From the NCBI RefSeq assembly GCF_017916325.1, contig NC_090142.1:383501-447500 (forward strand): a stretch of 64,000 bases of DNA, read 5' to 3'. A model generated the notes under the pieces. It was not told the DNA's origin and did not search any database. It saw nothing but the letters and a program-made list of their open reading frames with translations. Every line of letters begins with the position of its first letter. Position 1 is the first letter of the stretch. This document shows, piece after piece, positions 53,655 to 64,000 of the stretch. This stretch comes from Leishmania martiniquensis (taxonomy: Eukaryota > Euglenozoa > Kinetoplastea > Trypanosomatida > Trypanosomatidae). The translations under genes and the position numbers were made by a program.

Positions 53655-54279
53655 GGGCGTGCGCGGGCTTTCTTTTTTTTTTTTGAACGCGCACGCGAAG
53701 GAAGGGTTTTCAGCCACACATGCCAAGAGTAGGACGGAGGGAGGGGATGGTAGGGAGAGAGGTCGAGGGGACGCCAAGGCAGCCAGCCCTCGCGCGCAGT
53801 GATGAGGTAGCGCCTTCAGCTCTCGTCTGGTGTAGCCGGCTTGTTCGCCGAGCCCCCTCCCCCCGCTCCTCCCTCTCTTACGTTGCCTTATTCGTTTCCC
53901 TTTTAGTTGTTTCCCCTCTCTCTCCCTCTGTGTGTGCGTGTGTTTGTAAAGGTCTATGCGCATGTTGAAGCAGGGGAGTGCACCGCGCAGCAGTCTGGCT
54001 CGAGCCCCCCACCCCCACCCCGCCCCTCCCGTCTGTCTGTTGCGCTCTGCCGCGCCGTCTGTCTGTGAGTGTTTTTCCCCTTTTCTTCCCCATTTTCTGT
54101 TTTTCTTGTTCGCTTTCCGCCCACGCCGTGCGGCTGCCGTCATCTCATCACGCGCATGCCGCTCGCACTGCACCGGCCCTCCCCCCTTTACCCCCTTGCT
54201 GGACAGCTTCCGCCGCCGTCCCTCTCCCCCTCCCTCTCTCTCTCCTCACAGCAACAGACGTTGAGCTCTTTGGGCCCCT

Positions 54280-55140
54280 GCGCATGTCTCTCCACGGATC
54301 CCTGTCGCCCAAAAAAACCGGCTCCTACCGGCGGCGTGCGGGCGCTTCAGGAGAGGGCGCGATGCCCCTGGTACCACAGACTCGCGGCCGCGTCTCGCGT
54401 GTTGCAGACGGTGGGCAGGCCATGCAGGCACACCATTCATCCGGTGACATCGGCGGGGGTGGGTAGACGATGAAGATGGCGAGCACTCCTCCTTCCCTCG
54501 AGAAGAGCGCCGCGCTGGAGCGGGCGGCAGGTGGCCAGGAGCGCGCTCGCGCTGTGAGGCAGCGCCGGCGTTGTGCGTGGGATCGGCAGGAGACATCGAG
54601 ACGCCGAAAGCGCGCGTGCGCGGCGTTGCCCACATGTGATCGGGTGTGCTGACAGGGCGCAGACACCGGCCGCACAACGCGATCCTGCGAGCGGCCCCAC
54701 CGAGTCGTGCGGTCTGGGACGTGGCGAGTCCGCACCCCATGCTATGGAGTTGCTGCGGCTCGAGGCGACGCCGCGGGGGGGGCCTGAGGGCGGATGGTGG
54801 TATGCAGGGAGGGCGCGTGGCCTGTGAGGGCCCTCTCCTGACGCATGCCGACCTTGCCCTTGAGCTAGTGATGCGAGCAGCCAGAGGAGCGTTGCTACCC
54901 GCACGGCAGACGCGGCCGCCGCTGGGGCACTGGAGCAGAACCCTGGGTGCGTCTCGCGTGGGTGCGGGCGTGGATTCCGCCCGGCCCTGCCCGACGCTAA
55001 TTGCGCAGCATGCGCCCGGAGGAAGCGGAGCGGCTCGGCGCGCGCCGCGATCCGGCGGGAGGAGGTGTGTGTGTGGATGCAGCCCCTCCCCCTGTCCCGT
55101 GACGACGCGGACTGCGCCTGCGGTGCTGCGGCGGTAGGTG
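54280..55140 (+). mobile_element. Possible degenerate retroposon (SIDER-like) in a 3' UTR
   Basis: About 860 bases of GC-rich, non-repetitive sequence sit in the downstream region of the SR-protein gene, bounded on both sides by C/T tracts and microsatellites. There is no coherent frame. Leishmania 3' UTRs often carry degenerate retroposons of the SIDER class, roughly 0.5-0.6 kb, which destabilise mRNA. Position and composition fit, but I could not identify a diagnostic signature, A-tail or target-site duplication. It could equally be an ordinary structured 3' UTR. Confidence 0.25.
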
Positions 55141-58100
55141 GGGTGTGGCGGTGCGCGTATGCGTTGTGGTCGACGTGCTCGTGGGAGGAGTGGCATGTGT
55201 GTGTGTGTGTATGTGTGGCGGAGGGGTGGCGCACGTTTGCATAGGGGATGAGTCGAGGGAAGCGGTGTCGGCCTCGCCCCCTTCCTCCCTCCCTCTCTTT
55301 GTGTGATACCCTTTGGCCTCGTGGTGATGATTTCTTTTTTTTTTTAATGCACTAATCCGTTTGTATGTGCACGTGTGCCTCTGTGTGTGTGTGTGTGTTG
55401 GTGTTGGTGTTGGTGGGGGTGTGGCCGGATATGTGCCGGCTGTGGGGCGGCTTACGTCGGATACGCGCTCGCTCTTTCATTCTCCCTCTGTTTGTCTGTC
55501 TGTGTTGATGTCTCTCAGGATGGCTGTGTGATGGCCCCACCCCACCTCCTCCTTTCTTGTACGAAGGCCTTTACGCAATATAGAGCAACGTGTCTTGCCT
55601 CCCCTCCCCTCCCCTCCCTGTGTACCTGTACCTCTCGCCCCTCGTAGCCACGGTTTCGTTGCTCGTTGTTCGGCGCGTGTGTTTTTGGGGGGGGGCGTGC
55701 GCTGGCGAGGGTGGTGAGGTTTGTGACTAGTGGATCATGCCCCTTCTCTGTATGGCTCTCTTGAGTTACCCCCCCCCCCCCATTCTTCCCTCCCTCTCCC
55801 TCTCCCTTTCCCTTCCTCTCCCGCGGCGGGCCTGGGAGGGAGGGAGAGGGAGAGGGCTGTCGATGAGTGGTGGTGCTGGGGAGTGGACGTGAGGGAAGAA
55901 TTGTGGGTGGGTGCGGGGGCGAGAAGAAGCCATGCAATCGCTCTTCTTCCCGTGTATATCTGAGGCCTGTCTCGGCGCTGTGTACGGTAACACGTAACTT
56001 AGAGATTCTTTTAAGGAGTCAACTTAAACACACACACACACACAAAAAAAAAACGGCATCAAACGAGAAAGTGGACCAGCCGCCGCCTCTTAGGTGGAAG
56101 AGATGGACCGGGAGGTAATGCCGGGCGCCTTTCTTCCGGCCAACGCCCCCCCCTCTTCCTCCTTTCTCTCCCCTGCCATTGCGCAGGCGCAGACGCACAC
56201 TCTTCGGCATCTCTGCGAGTAGTATACACGCACTCTCGGCCGCTTTTCTTCGTCGCGGCTTCACCTCTGCCCGTCTCCTCCGGCTTCCGTCGCACAGTCC
56301 CCCTTGTCCCCCACCCCCTGAGGGTGAGGAGTGGGCGGGCGGAAACGCCAAGCGCCATTTTTCTTCCTCCCCATCGGTACCCTCTCTCCCTCTCTCCTCT
56401 CTTCTCTCTTCTCTCTTCTCGGTGCACAGATACCCATCTAGTTGAAGTAGCAGGGCAGCGCAGCGAATTTTGCCCTCGCCTCCCGCTCCCCCAACCTCTA
56501 CACTGCGAAGGCTTTTGGAGCGAGCTGCGTGTAGTGACGCCACACACACACACACGCTCAAAAAAAAAAGAAGCATACAAAGGCACCCTTGCACCGCACC
56601 AACAGCAGCGCCTCAGCGACGCCCCAAAGTAAGCGCTACACCGCCGAAACTGCGGGCGACAGAGGTCACCGATACGCAAAAAAAGGATACGCTGGGGGCG
56701 ACGAAGACACCTGCACGGCGCGACTGGAGGGCTCATACCGCAAGACCGGCCGCTTTTCCCACAGCGGCGAACGAGGCACAGAGGGTCATTTTGCTTTCCT
56801 GTGTGCGGGGCTGCATTTTATTGTTCTTCGCTTCCCGGTACTGGGCTGCAGTGCGCCTCCCCTTCCCCCTCCCTTTTCCCCTCTCTGCTTGCCGCCGAGC
56901 CGCCGAGCCTCCGCCCCCCCTTCCCTTCCCTTCCCGAGACCACCACCATCGTTGCTTCTTCTTCCCCCACCTCTGCCTTGTCGAGGCCCCCTGCCCTCCC
57001 TCTCTCTCTTTAGTCGGTTTCGCCGCATTTTCGTTTGAGCGCTTCTCTTTTTTCTTGGTTGACGACTCGTTGCCTTTTGGCTGTGCTCGGAGGTAGTCGG
57101 GGCGTTGACGGGCGGGGCGCCCTCTTTTTCTCTCACCTTCCCCAAAGATTTAGACGTCCGTGCATGCGTGTGTGTGAGCGCGCCTGTGGGTGCGCCTGAG
57201 ACGCCTTCAGCCTTCACATTCGCGCGCGCGCGCTCTCTCCTTCCCCAACACACAGCTCTTGCGCATTTTTTAATTGGGCCCTGCTTTGTGCACTCTGTGC
57301 TCTTCGCTTTCCACGGCCCCCCTCTCTCTCCGTATTTGTGCTACTGTCTGTCGACCCCTCCCCTCTCCCCCTCCACAACCTTCTCAACACCGCACTTCCA
57401 CCCCACTCTGTTCTCTCTCTCTCTGTGTGCCTCGTCAGATTGCCTCCCTCCCCTCCCTCCCCGCCTCCTCTTTTTTTTTCTATGATTTAGTGTTCGCTGC
57501 CGCGTCTCTTCCAGCCTCGCGTCGACCCCCCCTCTCTCTACCGGCCAGCCACGTTATTTTTCTTCGCATCTCCCATCCCCTCCCTCAAATCGCTGCTATC
57601 GCACGCTCTTGCGTTGTGCGAGTAGGTTGTGCCACTGGGGCCGTTTCGCTTCCTCGGGCAGCACATTTTCTCCGTGTGCTCGCGTGTCAAACGCGCTCCC
57701 TCTTTTTTTTTCCAGGCCGTACATTGTCTTCTCCCACAGCTATCAGATCTTTCTCGCTCTCCTCCTCGCGTTGCGTGTACTGCTGAGCTGGTCGCTGTTC
57801 GCGCTTCCGTTCATCGGAGCGCCGGCGTCTTTTCCTGTTTCTTTCCGTCTCGTGCCCTCAGTTTGCCCTCTCCCCCTTCGATTCATCCCATCAGCTGCCG
57901 GCCACCCCTCCCTCCCTCTGCGTACCTCTTTTCTTTCCCGATTAGCTGCAGTGCTTGAACGGCTTTGCGCGCCTGCGCCTGTGTAAAGGAGCTTCAGCGT
58001 GTTGCGCTGGTGGGAAAAGGGCGGCGATTACGCGAGAGAGAGGAGTGGTGGTGAGGGCAGTTTTCTGCGACTGATTCCTCCGCCAACCACCACCGCCACC

Positions 58101-58492
58101 ACCAGTGTACCGCACCGCTCTCGTGCGTATTCCTCCACGCGTCTCTCTCCCTCTCTCTATGTATTTGGGTGTGTTTGCTGTTCCCATCTCGACTCTCATC
58201 AGCTGTACGTAATTTTTGCTTCGCGTCTTTCTCTTCATCCACTCCCATCCCATCCCTTTCCTCCCTCCCTCTCTCTCCCGCCTTTTCGTTGACAATTCTC
58301 GGAGGTGGTGGTGGCGGTGTTTTTTTTTCTGTGCTGGCGCGCTCTCTTTGTTACCCTTCCCCCCTTCTTTTTGGTTGTGTGCATCGCTTTAATTGCGTGC
58401 ATGCGTGCGTTTCTCTGTGACTATATTGACTCTTCGCTTCATCTATTTACTGTGTGCGAGTGTGCGTACACACACACATCTATACACATCTA

Positions 58493-58520
58493 TACATATA
58501 TATATGTATGTATATATGTG
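58493..58520. repeat. TA-rich microsatellite
   Basis: Interrupted TA and TATG repeats in non-coding DNA about 300 bases before the kinase start. Confidence 0.8.
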
Positions 58521-58594
58521 TTTGTCTGCGTAACCGCTGCTCGCTTGTGGCTCGTCTAGATCTACACACAGGCCTCGTTGATTAAGAAGCGGTA

Positions 58595-58643
58595 CCTTTC
58601 CCTCTCCACTACCCTACCCGCTCTCGTCCTCCTCTCACGCCAG
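58595..58643 (+). promoter_or_regulatory. Predicted trans-splice acceptor of the kinase
   Basis: A long C/T-rich tract (about 58595-58639) leads to AG at 58642-58643, predicting a 5' UTR of about 180 nt before the ATG at 58826. Confidence 0.5.
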
Positions 58644-58825
58644 GCATCCTCTGTGACCACACAGATTCGCGGGGCGGCTCCCTCTTCCTCGCGCGACAAG
58701 AAACGCAGCTGCAGGTGGTAGTGGCGGTTGCGGTCGAGAGGGAGAGAGGGACAGAGGAGGCGCCAGGCGTGGAGGCGACGGACAAGCACTAGGAAAACAC
58801 ATCGTTTACCACTGCACCGGCCGCA

Positions 58826-61800
58826 ATGGACTCGGCGTCACGGGTTAGCGGGTCGGTGTGCGGGTCCGCGCTTGATGGGCCGCTGGTCTTCTGCGTGGTG
58901 TGCGGCTCTTTCAGCGACGATCTCGTCGTCCGCAAGTCAGGCCTCAAGTGCCCCTCGTGCGTGGGCAAGTCGGCGAACGCATACTTCGCCAAGCTGCAGA
59001 AGCGGCAGGCAACACATTTACTATCGCAATCGTTGCCAGGGCGGAGCCCAAGCGCCGGCCTCGATACGACATCCTCCATTCCACCCGGGGACGGCTTGCG
59101 CTCGCAACGCGTGCACAGCTCCGAGTCTTCCTCGCTACCACCCACCACGGAAGGCTACAACAGCGCCACCGGGGCGTCCACAACGCACAGCGGCTCTTTT
59201 CACCCCATCGAGGAGTACATAAGCGGCACTTCCGTGTTCCGCGCCGTGGTGAAGGAGGTGCTTCAATCGCAGCAGCAAGACTGCAGCGCCGGTGGGGGCG
59301 GCAGCAGCGATCCGAAGCGACCCGCCCGGGGGGCCGGCGGCGGCGCCGCCAGAGGGAAATTGGAGGCGCCCCGAAAAGATGGGCGCGGGAACAATGTCGC
59401 GGCGGACGCACACCCCAGCGCCCCCACGCCTGCTGCTGCCGCCGGTGCTGCTGGGGAGGGGCACGGAGCACCTCCGCCGCTTGTGACTCAACGCCAAACT
59501 GCCGGTAACGCGCAGAGCAGCAAGTCAGGACTCGGGAAGAGACCTTACGATTCTGACGCGGGGGGAGTGCCCACTCGCACCGTCCTCAGTGTTCCTCCAA
59601 CACTGACGCACACGAAAGCGGCAGACAGGCAGGATCGCGATGGCGGTCCTCCAGCACAACAGAGCAACGCGGCCCCATCGCGGTTGCCGCCGCGCAACGG
59701 GCCTCGCAAGAGCAAAGGCGCACCCAAGCTCCCATCGTCCCTTGCCGGGGGTGCTATGCCACCCGCAGATAAAAAAACGGATGCGAAGCCAAACAGGAGC
59801 ATGACGGAAACCTCATCACTGAACGGCGCGACCGCTTCATCGGCAGCACACGGCGTGAAGGTGACGTCCGTCACCGTCCACTGCCCCGAGGGCGACGACA
59901 CAATGTCTGAAAGCTGCAGCGGCACTTTTCGCGGCGGCGTCCTGCCCTCGATGGAGTCTGCCGCCAACACCCAGAAAGCAAGCCCCAGTGCGCCTCGCGA
60001 CGACGGCGCGGCGCTGTCCGGGACGGCTCTCCTCCAGCAACGCGCGCCTGCACCGCAGAAGACGCGCGGCGAAGGCTGCTGCACCTCGAGCTCGTCACTT
60101 GCAATTTCCTACGACGCCAACGCGAATCTACCAGCGCCGAGAGCAGGCAGCCGCGACAACTCCATCGCGTCCACGGTGACTGACCGCCAATCTATTTCGC
60201 GGCTTCCAATGGTGCGCTCGCGGGTGGGCAGCTGCGAGAGCACGCATGCTCGGCTTGATGCCGAAGCTGTAACGGAGCGCTCGAGCGCTGCGACGTCGTC
60301 AGCGACTGCCATGACGTGCGCGTCGGCTCGGCACGCTGACGCGAACGGGGCCTCCGGCACCAGAGTGTCGCTACTAAGTCGTATGCCAGGCACTTCAAGT
60401 GCTGCCGCCGCTGTCGACAGCACGAGTCGGGGAGACGGCCGCAACAGGCGATGTCTGCATGCTGAGCAAGGCGGCAATAGTGCGTCCTCAAGCGGCTCAG
60501 AGTCGTCCTCCTCCAGAGAGTCCTTTGCCGCCTCTGCGACTTCATCGTCGTTGCCCACAGTCATCTCTTCCGCACCGCGGCAGGTTGGCAACGAGGATGC
60601 TGCTCCTGTGAAAGAGGCCGGAGGAACAAGGACACAGCGAAGCAGCACCAACGCCCTTGGGCTGCCTGCGAGTGAGGTCGCGAAGAAGCGGGTAAAGAAG
60701 AAAGCCCCCCACACGGCAGAGGAGGACAGAGAGGGGGAAAAGACCAGCCACGGGCTCGCGGGGCCTTCCCTCAGCGGCAACATCGACGCCTTGAGCATAG
60801 CCGTTCAGCTTATGCTGCCTCCGTCGCCAAGCGTTCCGGAGACGTCGACATCCGCCCCCAGTGGGGGTGATGGGCCGCTGCACGCCGGAACGAGCAGCAA
60901 CGACGAGAGCAGCACAGCCACCGGTGATTCACACAGCCGCTCCGATTCCATGCGCAGCGGTTCCTCCCGCACGAACGACGGCTACCAGCGGAAGGTTTGC
61001 ACTGGCGGGCAGTCTGGCAGATTCATGGTTACGATGCACACTCGCATGCGCAGCGGAGGCAGTGATGCGCCCGGCGGGCTGAGCGGCGCTTCTGCTGCTG
61101 CTGCCTCCTCCTCTGGCACATCCCCCGGGGCGCGTATGCGAAGACGGAAGCAGCAGGGCAGCTCCAGCGACCTCATCGGCACTGGCGCAGTGGAGGTGAA
61201 GAAGATTTGCTATCGGCTTCTCCTTCAGGACCGCAGCAGCGGCAGTGTTCTCATCACCAAAGAGCGGCGCCTTTACACGGACATCATCCCTGCTCTCGAG
61301 CGCGTCAAGATGGTCGCCGGCAGTGAGTTGCCAGAACTGCCGGTGAAACGGCTGCCAAGTCTCCGCATCGCCACCGAGGGGTTCATGGAAGAGCGCCGCG
61401 CGGAGGTCGAGGCATTCCTCCAGGCTGTCCTGCTGAGCCCTTTTTATATTCGCCACCCGGACGTGGTGAAGCTGCTTGGGCTCGAGCCGTACGTGGCGGG
61501 ACAGAGCAGCCCTGGAAGCACTACTGGTGCCAATCGCTCCCGCAGAGCACTGGGTGCCAGGAAGATGGGAGCATCATCATCGATAGAGGGCACCGCCGGC
61601 ATGGAGGTGACGCCGCCGGGGCGAGCAGGCGATGGTAGTAGCTCGACGAGGTCCCTCGGCAACTCAAAGGGCGGTGCGGCCGCCGCTGGCGCGACGGCGG
61701 CCAGCGGCCCCGATGAGCGTTGCGCTGGCTACCTCAGCACGGCTGCCCTGAACCCCTATCGTGCCTCGGCTGCCGGGGAGGTGGGGGACGGCAGCAGCGC

Positions 61801-62869
61801 CGCTTCTGGCCGGGGCTTCCGCCGGACGCAGAGCTATTCTAGTGTGCAGACCTCGCGCTCCTCCGTGGTGCGGCGTCGCAAGCTGGACGAGGTGACGATG
61901 GAGGACCTCGAGCACATCCAGCTCGGCAACCTCCTCGGCCGCGGTACGTTTGGCTCTGTCTACCTGGGACTCGTGCAGACCCAACGCGGCTCGCTGATGG
62001 TGGCCGTGAAGGTGATGAGGGTGGGCGAGTCGGTGGCGCCGTCGGAGATGGAGAGTCTTCAGCGCGAGCTGGACGTGCTGTGCGCTGCCCGGCACAAGAA
62101 CATCATTCGCTTCCTCGGCAGCTCGCTGAACACGACGACGCGCGACCTGCGCGTGTTCACGGAATACGTGGAGTGCGGCACGATCCGCTCCCTTGTCGAC
62201 CGCTTTGGTGCCCTGACGATGCTGGCGATTCAGCAGTACATGCACCAGATACTGAGCGGCCTGCAGCACCTGCACAGCCTGTCTATCGCGCACCGCGACA
62301 TCAAGGGTGAGAACATACTGGTGACCAAGAACGGCCGCGTCAAGCTCTCCGACTTTGGCAGCAGTACCGGCGCGCCGTGCGGTGCGGGTGCGGCTGTGCT
62401 CCCCCTGGAGGGGAGCAGTGGCGGCAACGCGGACAGTGCGGCAGACGGCGGCCTCCCGGTGGGCTCGCCGCAGTACATGGCGCCGGAGGTGATCCTAGGC
62501 ACGGTGCAGTCGGCTGCCGCGGCCGACATCTGGTCGCTGGGCTGCGTCGGGATCGAGATGATGGATCGGCCCATCTGGAGGGAGAACGCGAACACGAACC
62601 CGTTTGTTTTTCTTTACCGCATCGGCCGCAGCGGGACGCCCCCGCACGGGCTGCCGACGGACAACGAGCTCGCCGCGCTCAAGGCGGACGGCAGGGTGAC
62701 GGAGTACGAGGGCTTCTGTGTGTACCAGGACTTTCTCAAGAGCTGCTTGCGCGTTGACCCGGCGCAGCGCCCGTCGGCGTCGGAGCTGCTCAAGCACCCC
62801 TTCATGACTTACCCCTACTCAAAGCATCTCCGCTGGATGCCGCTGACGTCAGCTGCCAAGCCCTCGTGA
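58826..62869 (+). CDS. STE11-like protein kinase with PX domain (1347 aa)
   Basis: This is a serine/threonine kinase of the MAP3K (STE11) type. The catalytic domain (about 1030-1330) has the G-R-G-T-F-G-S-V loop at 1038-1045, the ATP-anchoring Lys at 1062, H-R-D at 1156-1158, D-F-G at 1176-1178, A-P-E at 1219-1221 and D-I-W-S-L-G after it, so it should be active. The activation loop carries a Gly/Ala/Ser-rich insertion of about 30 residues. Residues about 789-888 look like a PX domain: a basic-aromatic R-R-L-Y strand, a Pro-rich L-P-E-L-P-V-K-R-L-P segment and an M-E-E-R-R-x-x-V-E-x-F-L helix, which suggests phosphoinositide-membrane targeting. Near the N terminus, C23-x2-C26 and C42-x2-C45 could bind zinc. 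The 50-780 region is Ser/Ala/Pro-rich and disordered. It is probably an upstream MAP kinase cascade member on endosomal or other PI-rich membranes; substrate unknown. Confidence 0.9.
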   Translation: MDSASRVSGSVCGSALDGPLVFCVVCGSFSDDLVVRKSGLKCPSCVGKSANAYFAKLQKRQATHLLSQSLPGRSPSAGLDTTSSIPPGDGLRSQRVHSSESSSLPPTTEGYNSATGASTTHSGSFHPIEEYISGTSVFRAVVKEVLQSQQQDCSAGGGGSSDPKRPARGAGGGAARGKLEAPRKDGRGNNVAADAHPSAPTPAAAAGAAGEGHGAPPPLVTQRQTAGNAQSSKSGLGKRPYDSDAGGVPTRTVLSVPPTLTHTKAADRQDRDGGPPAQQSNAAPSRLPPRNGPRKSKGAPKLPSSLAGGAMPPADKKTDAKPNRSMTETSSLNGATASSAAHGVKVTSVTVHCPEGDDTMSESCSGTFRGGVLPSMESAANTQKASPSAPRDDGAALSGTALLQQRAPAPQKTRGEGCCTSSSSLAISYDANANLPAPRAGSRDNSIASTVTDRQSISRLPMVRSRVGSCESTHARLDAEAVTERSSAATSSATAMTCASARHADANGASGTRVSLLSRMPGTSSAAAAVDSTSRGDGRNRRCLHAEQGGNSASSSGSESSSSRESFAASATSSSLPTVISSAPRQVGNEDAAPVKEAGGTRTQRSSTNALGLPASEVAKKRVKKKAPHTAEEDREGEKTSHGLAGPSLSGNIDALSIAVQLMLPPSPSVPETSTSAPSGGDGPLHAGTSSNDESSTATGDSHSRSDSMRSGSSRTNDGYQRKVCTGGQSGRFMVTMHTRMRSGGSDAPGGLSGASAAAASSSGTSPGARMRRRKQQGSSSDLIGTGAVEVKKICYRLLLQDRSSGSVLITKERRLYTDIIPALERVKMVAGSELPELPVKRLPSLRIATEGFMEERRAEVEAFLQAVLLSPFYIRHPDVVKLLGLEPYVAGQSSPGSTTGANRSRRALGARKMGASSSIEGTAGMEVTPPGRAGDGSSSTRSLGNSKGGAAAAGATAASGPDERCAGYLSTAALNPYRASAAGEVGDGSSAASGRGFRRTQSYSSVQTSRSSVVRRRKLDEVTMEDLEHIQLGNLLGRGTFGSVYLGLVQTQRGSLMVAVKVMRVGESVAPSEMESLQRELDVLCAARHKNIIRFLGSSLNTTTRDLRVFTEYVECGTIRSLVDRFGALTMLAIQQYMHQILSGLQHLHSLSIAHRDIKGENILVTKNGRVKLSDFGSSTGAPCGAGAAVLPLEGSSGGNADSAADGGLPVGSPQYMAPEVILGTVQSAAAADIWSLGCVGIEMMDRPIWRENANTNPFVFLYRIGRSGTPPHGLPTDNELAALKADGRVTEYEGFCVYQDFLKSCLRVDPAQRPSASELLKHPFMTYPYSKHLRWMPLTSAAKPS

Positions 62870-64000
62870 GTGGCGAAGGTGCGCCCCGTCGCACCGAGCT
62901 GTAGTGTGCATGTGCTGCTGATGCTTGCTTGCTTTCTGCGTTGCTTTCTTTGCGTGCGTGCGTGTGTGTGTGTGCTGCTCTTCGCCGTCCCGTTCTGTCT
63001 CGCCTTCGCTCTCCGCCGCTGAGCCCGCGTCCGACGCGCATTTGTCGGCTCGACAGTCGGTGCTGGTTTAGGTGATTGCTTCCTCTCTCTCTCCCTCGTT
63101 TGGCACTGCGGCGCTATGCTCGAGTGCTTCTGTGGTCTGCTGTGTTGTTGTTGCGTGCCCGCATGCTGCAAGCGCCGTCCTCCGCTTTACTCCTGCTACG
63201 AGAGCTGCGGGAGCGTGGATGGATGGGGGTTGGGGGGAGGGCGCGACAAGAGCGGCGCTGCTGCTCGAGGGGACGGCACAAATAGCGCCAGAGGCGCCAC
63301 AGCACCGCGGTACGCCACCGCAGCGTCTGCAGCCGCTGCCCTTGCCAGCCCTGCCATTGCTCTCCCCCTCCCATGCGTCCTTCCCCTCCCCACCCGTTGG
63401 CTGCCCCTTTCGTGTGCTCCCCGTCATCTCTCCCCCCTCCGCCCGCTGTCTTGCCTACATCCGTCGCGCGCTGTTGCCTACGCCATCTGCCCACACAAAA
63501 GTGACGCCGCGTAGGCCTCTCCCGCAACGCAAAGACATAAAAGCTGAATGAAAAGCGTAAAATGCAAAGGCTAAGAGGTTCCTCCCACAGACACATACAC
63601 ACGCACATACCGCAGAGCCAGCGGGAAGCGCTTCCTCTGCAACACACCGATCTATCGACGTGGAGTGACGACTGCTCAGCGCCACAGCAGACCGCCTCTC
63701 CCCTGACAGCCGCCACTGTCTCTCTCTCTTGCGCAGCCCCCCTTCCTCCCCCTCCTCTCCACGCACGCACATCCGCACGCGCACAAGCCCACGCCAACGC
63801 GCACGGGGCCCGAGGCCGCACGGCTGGGCGGCTGCGCACACGCGGACGCGAACTGACGCGGCGTCTGCGCGTGATTCTCTTCTGTTTGCCGCAGCAGTGA
63901 TAGGTGATCAATATGCGCGCACACGAGCACCTTGCGGAGGCGGCGCAGCCGTCGCTCAGTGACAGGGACGCAAACGTGGGCGATCCCCTGTGCTGCCCTT
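62870..64000. other. Non-coding 3' flank of the kinase
   Basis: No supported gene is visible to the end of the window. A TG array lies near 62955-62973, and the following sequence is mixed C/T-rich and GC-rich. A + strand frame at 63116-63514 starts with a Cys-rich segment but decays into low-complexity sequence. The next gene of the cluster is presumably beyond 64000. Confidence 0.6.

Larger units (their letters stand above)
53655..58825. other. 5.2-kb non-coding gap before the kinase
   Basis: No convincing gene is visible. About 54280-55140 is a G/C-rich, complex island, listed separately. The rest is C/T-rich with CA/TG arrays, a C run near 55770, an A run near 56046 and TA repeats at about 58493-58520. 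The presumed 5' UTR of the kinase occupies the last 180 bases. Confidence 0.65.

Noticed and set aside
63116..63514. Small frame starting with a Cys-rich segment reminiscent of CYSTM-type proteins.
   Set aside because: Only the first 30 or so residues look interesting; the rest is low-complexity and there is no strong splice-acceptor context.

Overview
The window looks like nuclear DNA of a trypanosomatid, most probably Leishmania. All supported genes lie on the + strand, have no introns, use GC-rich codons, and are separated by long pyrimidine-rich, microsatellite-laden gaps with polypyrimidine-AG signals just upstream of the start codons. That is the layout of a polycistronic cluster processed by trans-splicing. 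Two genes also point to kinetoplastids: a plant-like PEX4 E2 enzyme and a TSR1-like SR protein.

Left half (3.4-33.8 kb): a tandem array of three very large paralogous type I membrane proteins that I cannot assign to a named family. Copy 1 is 3408-10586 (2392 aa), copy 2 is 18434-24327 (broken by one missing G) and copy 3 is 27047-33841 (2264 aa). Each has a signal peptide, an ectodomain of about 18 cysteine-pair units of roughly 100 aa, one transmembrane segment and a cytoplasmic tail. The eight membrane-proximal units are almost base-for-base identical in all three copies (2.4 kb). The membrane-distal units differ, and the transmembrane segments and tails are unrelated apart from a short G-[RE]-H-P-[LM] motif. 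Copies 2 and 3 also share a start block and several internal identity tracts, so the array is a mosaic built by repeated gene conversion or recombination.

Right half (37.8-62.9 kb): four ordinary single-copy-looking genes. They are a PEX4-like ubiquitin-conjugating enzyme (37852-38391), a 1396-aa Gln/Ser/Pro-rich protein of unknown function (46635-50825), a two-RRM SR protein resembling TSR1 (52491-53654), and a 1347-aa STE11-type protein kinase with a PX domain and an N-terminal CxxC pair (58826-62869). Nothing suggests these four share a pathway; in trypanosomatids neighbouring genes are co-transcribed without being functionally grouped.

More than half of the window is non-coding, with gaps of up to 8.2 kb. 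The gaps hold mainly C/T-rich tracts, (TA)n, (CA)n and (CTGT)n arrays and a few compositional islands that may be degenerate retroposons or long 3' UTRs. The most striking non-coding element is an inverted repeat at 37447-37577 that would fold in + strand RNA into an uninterrupted 47-bp stem, about 275 nt upstream of PEX4. I found no tRNA, rRNA, CRISPR or intact mobile element.
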